Notes: generated from the sequence alone by a model not told the origin. Shown: positions 44,104-53,799, numbered from the stretch's first letter. The stretch: 64,000 nucleotides of DNA from Dongia_B sp964406155 (GCA_964406155.1 CAYOQR010000009.1:53752-117751); one strand, 5' to 3'. Program-made: numbers and translations.

Positions 44104-46821
44104 TCAGGCCGCCTTCATCAGGTTGCGCAGGACATAAGGCAGGATGCCGCCATGGCGGAAATATTCCACTTCGTCCAGCGTATCGATGCGGCAGACGGCG
44201 TGGATTTCCTCGCTGCGGCCATTGGCGCGGGTGATCTTCACCGCGACATCCATGCGCGGCTTGATGCCGCCGGCCAGACCGGTGACGTCGAACACTTCCG
44301 TGCCGTCCAGCTTCAGGGTCTTGCGGTCCATGCCTTCCTTGAACTGCAGGGGCAGGACGCCCATGCCGACCAGGTTGGAGCGATGGATGCGCTCGAAGCT
44401 TTCGGCGATCACCGCCTTGACGCCGAGCAGCAGGGTGCCCTTGGCCGCCCAGTCGCGGGACGAGCCGGTGCCGTATTCCTTGCCGGCGATGACCACCAGC
44501 GGGGTCTTCTCCGCCTGGTACTTCATCGCCGCGTCGTAGATCGACATGACCTCGCCGGCCGGCATGAACTTGGTGATGCCGCCTTCGGTTCCCGGCACCA
44601 TCTCGTTCTTCAGGCGGATATTGGCGAAGGTGCCGCGCATCATCACTTCGTGATTGCCGCGCCGCGCGCCATAGGAGTTGAAATCCACCGGCTGCACGCC
44701 GTGCTCCATCAGATAGCGGCCGGCGGGGCCGTCCTTCTTGATCGAGCCGGCGGGCGAGATGTGGTCGGTGGTGATGGAATCGCCGAGCAGGGCCAGCGGC
44801 CGCGCATGGTGGACATCGGAGAAGGTGCCCGGTTCGGTCGCCATATGGGTGAAGTAGGGTGGATCCTGCACATAGGTCGACTGGCCATCCCACTGATAGG
44901 TGAGGCCCTTCGCCGTCTTGATCTTCTTCCACTTGGCATCGCCGGTGAAGACGTCGGCATAGCGGCTCTTGAAGGCGCCGGTCGTCACCGACTTGCGCAC
45001 CGCCTCGGCGATCTCCTGATTGGTCGGCCAGATATCCTTGAGATAGACCGGCTTGCCCTTCTTGCCGTAGCCGATCGGCTCTTTCATGACGTCGAGCTTC
45101 ATGCTGCCGGCCAAAGCGTAGACCACGCAAAGCATCGGCGAGGCGAGATAGTTCGCCTTCACCAGCGGATTGACGCGGCCCTCGAAGTTGCGGTTGCCGC
45201 TGAGCACGGCGGCGGCCACGAGATCGCCCTTGGTGACGGCATCGCCGATCGCTTCCGGCAGCGGGCCGGAATTGCCGATGCAGGTGGTGCAGCCATAGCC
45301 GACCAGATTGAAGCCGATCTTGTCGAGATACTTCTGCAGCCCGGATTTCTTCAGATAGTCGGTCACCACCTGCGAGCCGGGGGCGAGCGAGGTCTTCACC
45401 CAGGGCTTGCTGGTGAGGCCGAGCTCGACCGCCTTCTTGGCGACCAGGCCGGCGCCCAGCATGACGCTGGGATTGGAGGTGTTGGTGCAACTGGTGATCG
45501 CCGCGATCATCACGTCGCCATCGCCGACGGTGAATTTCTCGCCTTTGACCGACAGGCGCGATTCATTGCCCTTGCGGCCGAAGGTTTCGGTCAGCGCCTT
45601 GGTGAAGGCCTCTGCGGCCTGGCTCAGCGGCACGCGGTCCTGCGGACGTTTCGGACCGGCGAGCGACGGCTCGACCGTGCCGATATCCAGTTCCAGCGTA
45701 TCGGTGAAGACGGGATCCACGGTCTTCTTGTCGCGCCACATGCCCTGGGCCTTGGCGTATTTCTCGACCAGCGCGATGCGGTCCGCCTTGCGGCCGGTCA
45801 GCTTGAGATAGCGCAGAGTCTCGGCATCGACCGGGAAGAAGCCGCAGGTCGCGCCATATTCCGGCGCCATATTGGCGATGGTGGCGCGGTCGGGCAGCGC
45901 CAGGTCTTCAAGGCCGGGACCGTAGAATTCGACGAACTTGTTGACGACACCCTTCTTGCGCAGCATCTGGGTGACGGTCAGCACGAGGTCGGTGGCCGTG
46001 GTGCCTTCCTTCAGCTTGCCGGTCAGCTTGAAGCCGACCACTTCGGGGATCAGCATGGAGATCGGCTGGCCGAGCATCGCGGCCTCGGCCTCGATGCCGC
46101 CGACACCCCAGCCGAGCACGGCGAGGGCATTGACCATGGTGGTATGGCTGTCGGTGCCGACCAGGGTATCGGGATAGGCGACGGTCTTGCCGCCGGTCTT
46201 CTTGCCCTTCACCGTGACGGTCGGTTCCTTCTTCGTCCAGACCACCTGGGCCAGATGTTCGATATTCACCTGGTGGCAGATGCCGGTTCCCGGCGGCACG
46301 ACGCGGAAATTGTCGAAGCCTGTCTGGCCCCAGCGCAGGAAAGCATAGCGCTCGCCATTGCGTTCGTATTCCAGCTCGACATTCTTCTTGAAGGCGCCGG
46401 CGCCGGCGAAATAGTCGACCATCACCGAGTGGTCGATGACGAGATCGACCGGGGAGAGCGGATTGATCTTCTCCGGATCGCCGCCCATCTTGGTCATCGC
46501 GCCGCGCATCGCGGCAAGATCGACCACGGCGGGGACGCCGGTGAAGTCCTGCATCAGGACGCGGGCGGGGCGATAGGCGATCTCACGGTCGGAACGCTTG
46601 GCCTTCAGCCACTTCGCCATGGCCTTGACATCGTCCTTGGTGACGGTGCGGCCGTCTTCGTAGCGCAGCAGGTTTTCCAGCAGCACCTTCATCGAGAAGG
46701 GCAGGCGGCTGATATCGCCGAGGCCCGCCTTTTCGGCGGCTTTCAGGCTGAAATAGTCGTAGGACTTGGTCCCGACTTTCAGGGTCTTGCGGGCTTTGAA
46801 GCTGTTCAGGGCAGCGGTCAC
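44104..46821 (-). CDS. acnA: Aconitate hydratase AcnA
   Basis: The 905-residue cytoplasmic aconitase A/iron-regulatory-protein type converts citrate to isocitrate in the TCA cycle. Landmarks: VLMQDFTGVPAVVDLAAMR, VDLVIDHSVMVDYF, TLVGTDSHTTMVNALAVLGW, the [4Fe-4S] ligands in ITSCTNTSNPSVMLGAGLVA and GYGCTTCIGNSGPLPEAI, and the swivel domain GKEYGTGSSRDWAAKGT and IHRSNLVGMGVLPLQF. Length is normal. It is monocistronic with its own terminator. A dyad CTTGTGA-N7-TCACAAG (46987-47007) lies upstream. Confidence 0.98.
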   Translation of the reverse strand: MTAALNSFKARKTLKVGTKSYDYFSLKAAEKAGLGDISRLPFSMKVLLENLLRYEDGRTVTKDDVKAMAKWLKAKRSDREIAYRPARVLMQDFTGVPAVVDLAAMRGAMTKMGGDPEKINPLSPVDLVIDHSVMVDYFAGAGAFKKNVELEYERNGERYAFLRWGQTGFDNFRVVPPGTGICHQVNIEHLAQVVWTKKEPTVTVKGKKTGGKTVAYPDTLVGTDSHTTMVNALAVLGWGVGGIEAEAAMLGQPISMLIPEVVGFKLTGKLKEGTTATDLVLTVTQMLRKKGVVNKFVEFYGPGLEDLALPDRATIANMAPEYGATCGFFPVDAETLRYLKLTGRKADRIALVEKYAKAQGMWRDKKTVDPVFTDTLELDIGTVEPSLAGPKRPQDRVPLSQAAEAFTKALTETFGRKGNESRLSVKGEKFTVGDGDVMIAAITSCTNTSNPSVMLGAGLVAKKAVELGLTSKPWVKTSLAPGSQVVTDYLKKSGLQKYLDKIGFNLVGYGCTTCIGNSGPLPEAIGDAVTKGDLVAAAVLSGNRNFEGRVNPLVKANYLASPMLCVVYALAGSMKLDVMKEPIGYGKKGKPVYLKDIWPTNQEIAEAVRKSVTTGAFKSRYADVFTGDAKWKKIKTAKGLTYQWDGQSTYVQDPPYFTHMATEPGTFSDVHHARPLALLGDSITTDHISPAGSIKKDGPAGRYLMEHGVQPVDFNSYGARRGNHEVMMRGTFANIRLKNEMVPGTEGGITKFMPAGEVMSIYDAAMKYQAEKTPLVVIAGKEYGTGSSRDWAAKGTLLLGVKAVIAESFERIHRSNLVGMGVLPLQFKEGMDRKTLKLDGTEVFDVTGLAGGIKPRMDVAVKITRANGRSEEIHAVCRIDTLDEVEYFRHGGILPYVLRNLMKAA

Positions 46822-47569
46822 GAGGATTCTCCCGATCTGGCAATCAGTTTGGTACTATGCGACAGCTCGGTTTGCCTGGTCGAGGCGGTGGCGCGCCGGC
46901 TGTTCTTCATGTCGCGGCAGGGTTGCTGCCTCAATCGGAACGTCGCCGAAAGAGGCTTCTCCCACAACCGAATTTTCGGCGTGCCGCTTGTGAGTGACGG
47001 TCACAAGGCAGCGACCCGGATCTTGTTCGGCGAGCTGTATAACATGTTCGTGATGGCGCTTCGAGGGCATCGCGCGGGCGCCACGCGAAAAGTCAGCAGA
47101 TTCAGGCCGAGGCTCGTTAACGCGACCCGGCCGGTCAGCCGGGGGACAGGCAGAAACACAATTTTGCCATCTTCTCGTCTTATTGAGAACACTGCGACGC
47201 ACAAAGATGCGTTCAACAGAGATCATCCCCTCTGTTGTCTCGAGGTGACCGACCCACCTCTAAGTTTGCCCAGCCCCTCGTCCAGAGAGCTTCCGGCTTC
47301 ATCGGACGAAGAATTGGGTAACGGTCGATTTCGATGTGCTGTGATACCCCCGAGCGGCACATCGTATCAGGGCCTTGGCGCCGCGATCCGAACCCCCATC
47401 CCCGAGGATCGCGGCGCCACCCACTTTTTCGGTCCCCCTTTTTCAGCTCCCCCGTCCTGGCGCCGTCCCCGCTTCCTATCGCTTTAGGCATGCCGTAAGG
47501 TGCGCCGCTGGTCGTAAGACCGGTCAGCCGAACATGGAATGGCAATCGGGGCGAGTACCGGGGACCAAA
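46822..47569. other. Divergent intergenic region acnA-ccmA with a dyad
   Basis: A 748-bp interval without a convincing gene; the frames crossing it are extensions of shadow frames. It contains CTTGTGA-N7-TCACAAG at 46987-47007, a perfect 7-bp-armed dyad about 170 bp upstream of acnA. Both promoters should lie here. Part of the interval (47040-47240) is A+T-richer than its flanks. Confidence 0.6.
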
Positions 47570-48223
47570 ATGGCGTTATTCGAAGGTCGGGAGCTTGCCT
47601 GCCAGCGCGGCGAACGCCTGCTGTTCCAGAATCTCGATTTTGCCCTGGATGCCGGCTGTGTCCTGATCCTGGAAGGGGCCAATGGCAGCGGCAAATCCAG
47701 CCTGCTGCGCCTGGCCGCCGGCCTGTCGCGCCCCGCTGCCGGCGCGCTCTATTGGGACGGCCGACCGATCGAGCGGGAGGCCGAGGCCCACCACCGGCGC
47801 CTGATCTATCTCGGCCATGCCGACGGCCTGAAGGCCGGGCTCAGCGTGCGGGAAAATCTCGCTTTCTGGGCGGCGTTGACGGGCGATGCAGCCAAGGTTG
47901 ACGCGGCGCTCGAGCTTTTCGATCTCCTGCTGCTCGCGGATCTGCCGGCCCGCTTCCTGTCCGCCGGCCAGCGTCGCCGCACGGCTCTGGCGCGTCTCGC
48001 ATTGCAGGACATCCGCGCGCCGGCCCTGTGGCTGCTGGATGAACCGACCACCGCCTTGGACAAGGCCGGCCAGGCGCTGCTGCTCGGCCTGATCCGGGAC
48101 CATCTCGCGGCCGGCGGCCTCGCGCTCCTCGCCAGCCACGACGCCCTTGCCGAGCTCGACGGCCAGCGCCTGCAGGTCGATGCGGCCCTGCCGGAAACGG
48201 CATGGATGCCGGGGGCGGCATGA
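47570..48223 (+). CDS. ccmA: Heme exporter ATP-binding subunit CcmA
   Basis: ABC ATPase of the CcmABCD complex that releases holo-CcmE for cytochrome c maturation. It has 217 residues: Walker A LEGANGSGKSSLLRL, Q loop region LIYLGHADGLK, signature LSAGQRRRTALARL, Walker B LWLLDEPTTALD and the switch His in LLASHDAL. ATG 47570 (MALFEGREL) fits; ATG 47534 is in frame upstream. It overlaps ccmB by 4 nt. Confidence 0.95.
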   Translation: MALFEGRELACQRGERLLFQNLDFALDAGCVLILEGANGSGKSSLLRLAAGLSRPAAGALYWDGRPIEREAEAHHRRLIYLGHADGLKAGLSVRENLAFWAALTGDAAKVDAALELFDLLLLADLPARFLSAGQRRRTALARLALQDIRAPALWLLDEPTTALDKAGQALLLGLIRDHLAAGGLALLASHDALAELDGQRLQVDAALPETAWMPGAA

Positions 48224-48888
48224 GAGCGGCTTTTGCCCTGCTTGCCCGCGACCTTCGGCTCGGCCTCCGGCAAAGCATCGATGTCGTCATCGTGGTGCTG
48301 TTCTTCCTGGTGGCGGGCATTCTTTTTCCTTTCGCCATCGGCCCCGAACCCGCTCTGCTGGCGCAGATCGCCGGCGGTGTCGTCCTGGTGATGGCGGCCC
48401 TGGCCGCCTTGCTCTCGCTCGACCGGCTCTATCAGCCGGATTACGAGGATGGCAGCCTGGATGGCCTGGTCCTGGCGCCGCTGCCCTTGGAAGTGGTCGC
48501 GCTGATCAAGGCCCTGGCGCATTGGCTCAGCACCGGCCTGCCGTTGATCGTGGCGGCACCCCTGCTGGGGCTGATGCTGAACCTGCCGGGGACGGTCTAT
48601 CTGCCGATGCTGGCGGCGCTTGGCCTGGCGACGCCGATCCTCAGCCTGCTAGGCGGATTGGGCGCCGCCTTGACCCTGGGGAGCCGGCGCGGCGGCGTGC
48701 TGCTCACCCTCATCATCCTGCCGCTTTATGTGCCGGTGCTGATTTTCGCGGTGGCGGCGATCGATGCCGCGCGCCTCGGTTTCGGCGGCCAGGAGAATTT
48801 CCTGCTCATCCTGCTGGCCATGGCGCTGGCATGCCTCGCCCTGACTCCCTGGGCGACCGCAGCGGCCTTGCGCCAGGCCGTCACCTGA
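48220..48888 (+). CDS. ccmB: Heme exporter permease CcmB
   Basis: A 222-residue inner-membrane permease partner of CcmA. Typical features: the N-terminal ALLARDLRLGLRQSIDV, six helices (VVIVVLFFLVAGILFPFAIG), LDRLYQPDYEDGSLDGLVLAPLPL and GGVLLTLIILPLYVPVLIFA. The ATGA overlap with ccmA shows coupled translation. The operon is interrupted after this gene by an OmpA-type lipoprotein gene. Confidence 0.95.
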   Translation: MRAAFALLARDLRLGLRQSIDVVIVVLFFLVAGILFPFAIGPEPALLAQIAGGVVLVMAALAALLSLDRLYQPDYEDGSLDGLVLAPLPLEVVALIKALAHWLSTGLPLIVAAPLLGLMLNLPGTVYLPMLAALGLATPILSLLGGLGAALTLGSRRGGVLLTLIILPLYVPVLIFAVAAIDAARLGFGGQENFLLILLAMALACLALTPWATAAALRQAVT

Positions 48889-49337
48889 CGGTGTGGTGAG
48901 AGCTTGGATCGGGCGGCCTAACTTCGGGTTGATCGCCAGGATGACCGGGAAAAGCGGGAAAGGCCCGGATGGCCCCTTTTTCCAGTCCTAGTTTGCAATT
49001 TACTGTGATTTTATCCCTTGGATGGACCTGATTTGGTTGGCTTCGGCCCGGCCAGAAAATCGGCGAAACATAAGTATCATTTTGGATTTTTCGCAATTAC
49101 GGGACTAAAAGCCCACCTAAGTGTGAGATTGAAAAAAATCCTCAGCTTATACACAGGCCCTTTGTTGCAACGCCGCAACAGTTGCGGGATTTTCAACACA
49201 GTCTCCATGCGTGGGTGAATTCCACATGGATTCAACCAATAGATTCATCTTATCTTGACACCCGCTTGGCGGGAAATCGCCAGGCAAGTGCATTCCATGG
49301 AACCGCATTTTTCTGACTGTCCCAGGGGGTTACTACC
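48889..49337. other. Regulatory interval upstream of the OmpA-type lipoprotein gene
   Basis: A 449-bp, A+T-richer stretch splitting ccmB from the OmpA-like gene. A GGCCCCTTTTT-containing imperfect hairpin (about 48955-48982) may end ccmAB transcription. A perfect palindrome CCGCAAC-A-GTTGCGG lies at 49173-49187, about 150 bp before the next ATG. No ORF is convincing; this must hold the promoter of the following, probably highly expressed gene. Confidence 0.6.
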
Positions 49338-50069
49338 ATGAATCGCCATTTTAAGTTGGCACTCCTCGGCTCCTGCTTGTTGGCCGTCGCGGCTTGCGCC
49401 GCGCCGAACCGCGAGCCGGATCTGACCACGATCCAAACCAATGTCGACAAGACGCGCGAAGGTGACTTCGGCCAGTTCCTCTACAACCTCGTTGAAGCCG
49501 AGAACAAGGCTCAGCAGGCTGAGGACATTAAGGCGAATATCGATTCCGCCGCGCCTTACCTCTACACCGACCTGCCGCTGCGCCAAAAGGGCGTGAAGCT
49601 GTCTGAGGAAGCTGTCGAGCATCGCCGCAAGGCCGAGGAAGCGTTCAACCGCATCCTCGATCCGATCCGTGCGCGTCTCGCCTACCTCGAATCGCTGCAC
49701 GTGCCGCAGAGCGTCGGCCCGCAGAAGGTTTCGCTGTTCTTCGACACCGGCAGCAGCCGTATCCGCGCCGAAGACAAGCCGAAGCTGGAAGAGGCGGCCA
49801 ACTTCCTCAGCCAGTACCCGATCGCCAATGTGGAGATCGATGGCTACACCGATACCCAGGGTTCGGCTGGCGCCAACAAGGAACTCGCCCGTCGTCGCGC
49901 TGCGGCGGTGGCCGAGGCCTTCCGCAAGCTCGGTGTGCCGCTCTCGGCCAACACCAAGATTGTCGCCGTCGGCGAACAGCCGGGTGCGCCGAACAACACC
50001 AAGGACCAGGCGAACCGTCGCGTGGACCTGCTGGTGCAGCCGCACGGCACCTACAACAAGGGTCAGTAA
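49338..50069 (+). CDS. OmpA-family lipoprotein
   Basis: A 243-residue lipoprotein: signal and lipobox LLAVAAC with acylated Cys20, a helical middle (about residues 30-115, NVDKTREGDFGQFLYNLVEA, EHRRKAEEAFNRIL) and a C-terminal OmpA peptidoglycan-binding domain (VSLFFDTGSSRI, VEIDGYTDTQGSAGANKELA, RRRAAAVAEAFRKLG, NRRVDLLV). It should tether the outer membrane to peptidoglycan. Codon use is shifted toward CGT/GGT and other optimal codons, implying high expression. It has its own upstream region and a strong terminator, and splits ccmAB from ccmC-I. Confidence 0.92.
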   Translation: MNRHFKLALLGSCLLAVAACAAPNREPDLTTIQTNVDKTREGDFGQFLYNLVEAENKAQQAEDIKANIDSAAPYLYTDLPLRQKGVKLSEEAVEHRRKAEEAFNRILDPIRARLAYLESLHVPQSVGPQKVSLFFDTGSSRIRAEDKPKLEEAANFLSQYPIANVEIDGYTDTQGSAGANKELARRRAAAVAEAFRKLGVPLSANTKIVAVGEQPGAPNNTKDQANRRVDLLVQPHGTYNKGQ

Positions 50070-50130
50070 CAACTGGTCCTTGCCGAACCGCCGGCGGTCC
50101 ATGGCCCGCCCGGCGATCGGAAGAGTTGAG

Positions 50131-50153
50131 CAGGGCGCCCTTTGGGCGCCCTG
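50131..50153 (+). terminator. Strong rho-independent terminator of the OmpA-type lipoprotein gene
   Basis: A perfect 10-bp stem, CAGGGCGCCC / GGGCGCCCTG, with a TTT loop and followed by TTTCTTTG, 62 bp after the stop codon. It should isolate this gene from ccmC. Confidence 0.9.
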
Positions 50154-50286
50154 TTTCTTTGTGGTGGGTTGCAGGCTACCGATACCGGCACACCCAATCG
50201 GGTGCGGGACCGTGGCGAGTTGCCGCGCCGGCTTCGGCCATTTGCCGGCTGGCATCCAGGGGCGCCGGCCTATATAACTCCGCCCC

Positions 50287-51027
50287 ATGCATCGTTTCGC
50301 CAATCCGGGACGCTTTTTGCGGCTGACCGACCGCCTGCAACCCTGGCTGATCGCCGCCACCGTGATCGCGTTCGCCGCAGGTCTCTATTACGCATTGTTC
50401 CATTCCCCGGCTGACTATCAGCAGGGGGAAACGGTGCGGATCATGTATATCCATGTGCCGGCCGCCTGGCTGGCGCTGTTCGCTTATTGCACCATCGCCG
50501 CCGCCAGCGCCTGCGCGCTGATCTGGCGTCATCCGCTGGCCGATGTCGCGGCCGAGGCGGCCTCGCCGCTGGGCGCCGGCTTCACCTTCATCGCCCTCGT
50601 CTCGGGCTCGCTCTGGGGCAAGCCGATGTGGGGCACCTATTGGGTCTGGGATGCGCGGCTGACCTCGTTCCTGCTGCTGTTCTTCCTCTATCTCGGGCAC
50701 ATGGCCCTCGCGCAGGCTTTCGATGACCGGCAGCGCGGCCGCCGTGCCGCCGCCATCCTGGCTTTGGTCGGGGCGATCAATGTCCCGATCATCAAATACT
50801 CGGTCGATTGGTGGAACACCCTGCACCAGCCGGCCAGCGTTCTCAGGATGGGCGGCCCCAGCATCGATCCCAGCATGCTGATCCCGCTGCTCCTGATGGC
50901 GCTCGCCTTCCAGCTTTTCTTCTTCGCGGCATTGATCGCCCGGATGAAAGCGGAACTCCTCTCCGCGCGCCTGCGCACGATCACCTTCAACCGCCTGCGC
51001 GCCGGCACCGCCGGCCGGCCCGGCTAA
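50287..51027 (+). CDS. ccmC: Heme lyase/exporter subunit CcmC
   Basis: A 246-residue inner-membrane protein that presents heme to CcmE. Six helices, the tryptophan-rich WWD-type motif in WGKPMWGTYWVWDARLTSFLL, and histidines in IMYIHVPAAWLALF and SVDWWNTLHQPASV that act as axial heme ligands in this family. It starts the ccmC-I block, well after the upstream terminator, so a promoter should lie at 50154-50286. Confidence 0.96.
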   Translation: MHRFANPGRFLRLTDRLQPWLIAATVIAFAAGLYYALFHSPADYQQGETVRIMYIHVPAAWLALFAYCTIAAASACALIWRHPLADVAAEAASPLGAGFTFIALVSGSLWGKPMWGTYWVWDARLTSFLLLFFLYLGHMALAQAFDDRQRGRRAAAILALVGAINVPIIKYSVDWWNTLHQPASVLRMGGPSIDPSMLIPLLLMALAFQLFFFAALIARMKAELLSARLRTITFNRLRAGTAGRPG

Positions 51028-51047
51028 AGCCCGCGCGAGGCCGAGAC

Positions 51048-51266
51048 ATGGATCAGCTTTCTACCTTCCTCGCCATGGGTGGCTATGCCGCCTTCGTCTG
51101 GCCGGCCTATGGCATCGCCGCCGCCGTGCTGATCTTCTTCGCCCTCGATAGCTGGCGCCGGGTGCGGAGTGCCGCCGCCGCCTTGCGGCGCCTCGAAGGC
51201 CCTGGCGCCGGCGACCAGATGCGCAAGGATCGGATGCCGGCCCAGCGGAACGAGGCCGCGCGATGA
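51048..51266 (+). CDS. ccmD: Heme exporter protein CcmD
   Basis: A 72-residue single-span membrane protein (GGYAAFVWPAYGIAAAVLIFFALDSWRR), quoted here as GGYAAFVWPAYGIAA plus a following hydrophobic stretch. CcmD helps release holo-CcmE from CcmABC. It lies 20 nt after ccmC and overlaps ccmE by 4 nt. Length is slightly above the usual 50-70 residues, with a hydrophilic tail. Confidence 0.9.
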   Translation: MDQLSTFLAMGGYAAFVWPAYGIAAAVLIFFALDSWRRVRSAAAALRRLEGPGAGDQMRKDRMPAQRNEAAR

Positions 51267-51820
51267 CCCGCAAGACGCGCCGCCTCTATCTGATCGTCGT
51301 GAGCTTGGCGCTGCTGGGCGTGGCGGCGGCGTTGGTCCTCAACGCGCTCTCCGACAAGATCGTCTTCTTCTTCAGCCCGACCCAGGTCGCCGATCACCGG
51401 CCGGCCGCCGGCCAGGTGGTGCGGCTCGGCGGGTTGGTCGAGGCGGGCAGCGTCCATAAGCTGGACGATGCCGGCACCATCTCTTTCAAGGTGACCGATC
51501 TCAACAAGACCGTCGATGTCAGCTATCGCGGCATCCTGCCGGATCTTTTCCGCGAAGGTCAGGGCGTGGTGGTGCAGGGCGCCTTCGATCCCGCCGGCCA
51601 GTTCGTCGCCCGCGACGTGCTCGCCAAGCATGACGAGAAATACATGCCGCCGGAAGTCGCCAAGGCGCTGAAGGCATCCGGCCGCTGGCAGGAAGGTGCC
51701 AGTCAAACTGGAGCGGGCCAAACTGGAGCGGGCCAAACTGGAGCAGGCCAGGCGGCCAATGCGGGGGGCGGAACAGCCGCCAGCGGAACGACCAGTGGAA
51801 CAGGAAGTGCGACACCGTGA
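51263..51820 (+). CDS. ccmE: Cytochrome c maturation protein CcmE
   Basis: Periplasmic heme chaperone, 185 residues. Anchor helix LYLIVVSLALLGVAAALVLN, then the OB-fold with RLGGLVEAGSVHKL, VSYRGILPDLFREGQGVV and the heme-binding His123 and Tyr127 in LAKHDEKYMPPEV. The tail beyond residue ~140 is disordered and has three QTGAG repeats plus Gly/Ala/Thr runs. ATGA overlaps with ccmD and GTGA with ccmF. Confidence 0.97.
   Translation: MTRKTRRLYLIVVSLALLGVAAALVLNALSDKIVFFFSPTQVADHRPAAGQVVRLGGLVEAGSVHKLDDAGTISFKVTDLNKTVDVSYRGILPDLFREGQGVVVQGAFDPAGQFVARDVLAKHDEKYMPPEVAKALKASGRWQEGASQTGAGQTGAGQTGAGQAANAGGGTAASGTTSGTGSATP
51704..51748. repeat. Three 15-bp tandem units in the ccmE tail
   Basis: CAAACTGGAGCGGGC twice and CAAACTGGAGCAGGC once, in tandem, encoding QTGAG x3 in the disordered C-terminal tail. 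Confidence 0.92.
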
Positions 51821-53799
51821 TCACTGAACTCGGTCATTACGCGCTGGTGCTGGCGCTGGTGCTGGCTCTCGCTCAGGCGACCTTGCCGCTGATCGGCGCG
51901 CAACGCGGCCAGGCTGCCTGGATGGCCCTGGCGCGGCCGACGGCGCTCGGCCAGTTCGCGCTGCTCGGCTTTTCCTTCCTGGCGCTGATCCATGCCTATG
52001 TGACCTCGGACTTCTCGGTCGCGGCGGTCTATCAGAATTCGCATTCGGCCCAGCCACTGATCTACCGGATCGCCGGCGCCTGGGGCAATCACGAGGGCTC
52101 GCTGCTGCTCTGGGTGCTGATCCTGGCGCTGTTCGGCGCCCTGGTCGCCCTCTTCGGCGACAATCTGCCGCCGCGCCTCAAGGCCCGCGCGCTCAGCGTG
52201 CAGGCGATGATCAGCATCGGCTTCCTGCTCTTCATGCTGCTGACCTCCAATCCCTTCGCGCGCCTCAATCCGGCGCCGCTGGAGGGACGCGAGCTCAATC
52301 CGCTGCTGCAGGATCCCGGCCTCGCCACGCATCCGCCGATGCTCTATCTCGGCTATGTCGGCCTTTCCATGGCCTTCTCCTTCGCCATCGCCGCCTTGAT
52401 CGAGGGCAAGGTCGATGCCGCCTGGGCGCGCTGGGTGCGGCCCTGGACGCTGCTGGCCTGGACGGCGCTGACCGCCGGCATCGTGCTCGGCAGCCATTGG
52501 GCCTATTACGAGCTGGGCTGGGGCGGCTGGTGGTTCTGGGACCCGGTGGAGAACGCCTCCTTCATGCCCTGGCTGATCGCCACCGCCTTGCTGCATTCGG
52601 CGATCGTCGTCGAGAAGCGCGACGCGCTGAAGGCCTGGACCATCCTGCTCGCCATCCTCGGCTTCGCCTTCAGCATGCTCGGTACCTTCCTGGTGCGCTC
52701 CGGCGTCATCACCTCGGTGCATGCCTTCGCCCAGGATCCCGCGCGCGGCCTTTTCATCCTGGCCCTGCTGGCGATCGCCATCGGCGGTTCCTTCACGCTC
52801 TTCGCCTGGCGCGCGCCCGTTCTCAAGGCGGGCGGCATCTTTGCGCCGATCAGCCGCGAAGGGGCGATGGTGATCAACAATCTGCTGCTGGCCACGGCCA
52901 CGGCCACGGTGCTGCTCGGCACGCTCTATCCGCTGATCCTCAGCGTCATGGGCGGCGGCACGGTCTCGGTCGGCGTGCCTTATTACAATGCGACCTTCGT
53001 GCCGCTGACGATACCGCTCATTTTCCTCACCGCCTTCGGGCCGTTCCTGGGGTGGAAGCGCGGCGATCTCGCGGCGGCAGCCCAGCGCCTCTCGGCCGCC
53101 TTCGCCGTTACCTTCCTCGTTGCCGCGCTGACCTGGTGGTGGAAGACCGATGGTCCGCTGCTGGCGGTGCTCGGCATCGCCCTCGGTGTCTGGCTGCTGG
53201 CCGGCACCTTCCTCGAATGGGCGGCGCGGGTGAAACTCTTCAGCGGCGATGTCGCCGCCAGTTGGGCGCGCGCCGCCAATCTGCCGCGTGCCGCCTATGG
53301 CATGACCCTGGCCCATGCCGGCCTCGCCATCGCCATCATCGGCATGACCGGCTCTTCCGCCTGGAAGACCGAGCATGTCCAGGTGATGCGGATCGGCGAA
53401 ACCATCGCGGTCGGCGATCTCAATTACCGCCTGGACAACGTCCAGACCCTGCCGGTCGACAATTACATGGCCGAGCGCGCCACCTTCACGGTGCTGCGCG
53501 ACGGCCAGCCGCTCACCGTGCTGCAGCCGGAGCGGCGGCAATATCTGGTGCAACCGATGCCGACCACGGAATCGGCGATCCGCAGCGGCTGGGACCGCGA
53601 TCTTTATACCGTGATCGGCGAGCCCGACGGCAAGGGCGGCTGGACGGTGCGCATCTATCACGAGCCGCTGGTGTTGTGGATCTGGTGCGGCGGCGGCTTC
53701 ATGGTACTGGGCGGCCTGGTGTCGCTGAGCGACCGGCGCTACCGGGTCGGCGCGCCCAACCGCGCCCTCGCGCCGGCGGCGCGGCCGGTCAAAGCTTGA
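51817..53799 (+). CDS. ccmF: Heme lyase CcmF
   Basis: A 660-residue polytopic protein that, with CcmH/I, attaches heme from CcmE to apocytochrome. The GTG start overlaps the ccmE stop. Hallmarks: AWGNHEGSLLLWVLIL, HPPMLYLGYVGLSMAFSFAI, the WWD motif WGGWWFWDPVENASFMPWL, TALLHSAIVVEKRDALKAW and GTFLVRSGVITSVHAFA. Length is normal. It is 80 bp before ccmG. Confidence 0.97.
   Translation: MITELGHYALVLALVLALAQATLPLIGAQRGQAAWMALARPTALGQFALLGFSFLALIHAYVTSDFSVAAVYQNSHSAQPLIYRIAGAWGNHEGSLLLWVLILALFGALVALFGDNLPPRLKARALSVQAMISIGFLLFMLLTSNPFARLNPAPLEGRELNPLLQDPGLATHPPMLYLGYVGLSMAFSFAIAALIEGKVDAAWARWVRPWTLLAWTALTAGIVLGSHWAYYELGWGGWWFWDPVENASFMPWLIATALLHSAIVVEKRDALKAWTILLAILGFAFSMLGTFLVRSGVITSVHAFAQDPARGLFILALLAIAIGGSFTLFAWRAPVLKAGGIFAPISREGAMVINNLLLATATATVLLGTLYPLILSVMGGGTVSVGVPYYNATFVPLTIPLIFLTAFGPFLGWKRGDLAAAAQRLSAAFAVTFLVAALTWWWKTDGPLLAVLGIALGVWLLAGTFLEWAARVKLFSGDVAASWARAANLPRAAYGMTLAHAGLAIAIIGMTGSSAWKTEHVQVMRIGETIAVGDLNYRLDNVQTLPVDNYMAERATFTVLRDGQPLTVLQPERRQYLVQPMPTTESAIRSGWDRDLYTVIGEPDGKGGWTVRIYHEPLVLWIWCGGGFMVLGGLVSLSDRRYRVGAPNRALAPAARPVKA

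Noticed and set aside
43951..47487. 1178-codon open frame antisense to acnA
   Set aside because: It mirrors the acnA codons on the opposite strand, as expected in high-G+C DNA, and its translation is His/Arg/Gly-rich without any domain.
46822..47569. tRNA or small RNA gene in the acnA-ccmA spacer
   Set aside because: I could not fold a cloverleaf or find a TTCGA-type T loop; the only clear structure is a 7-bp dyad.
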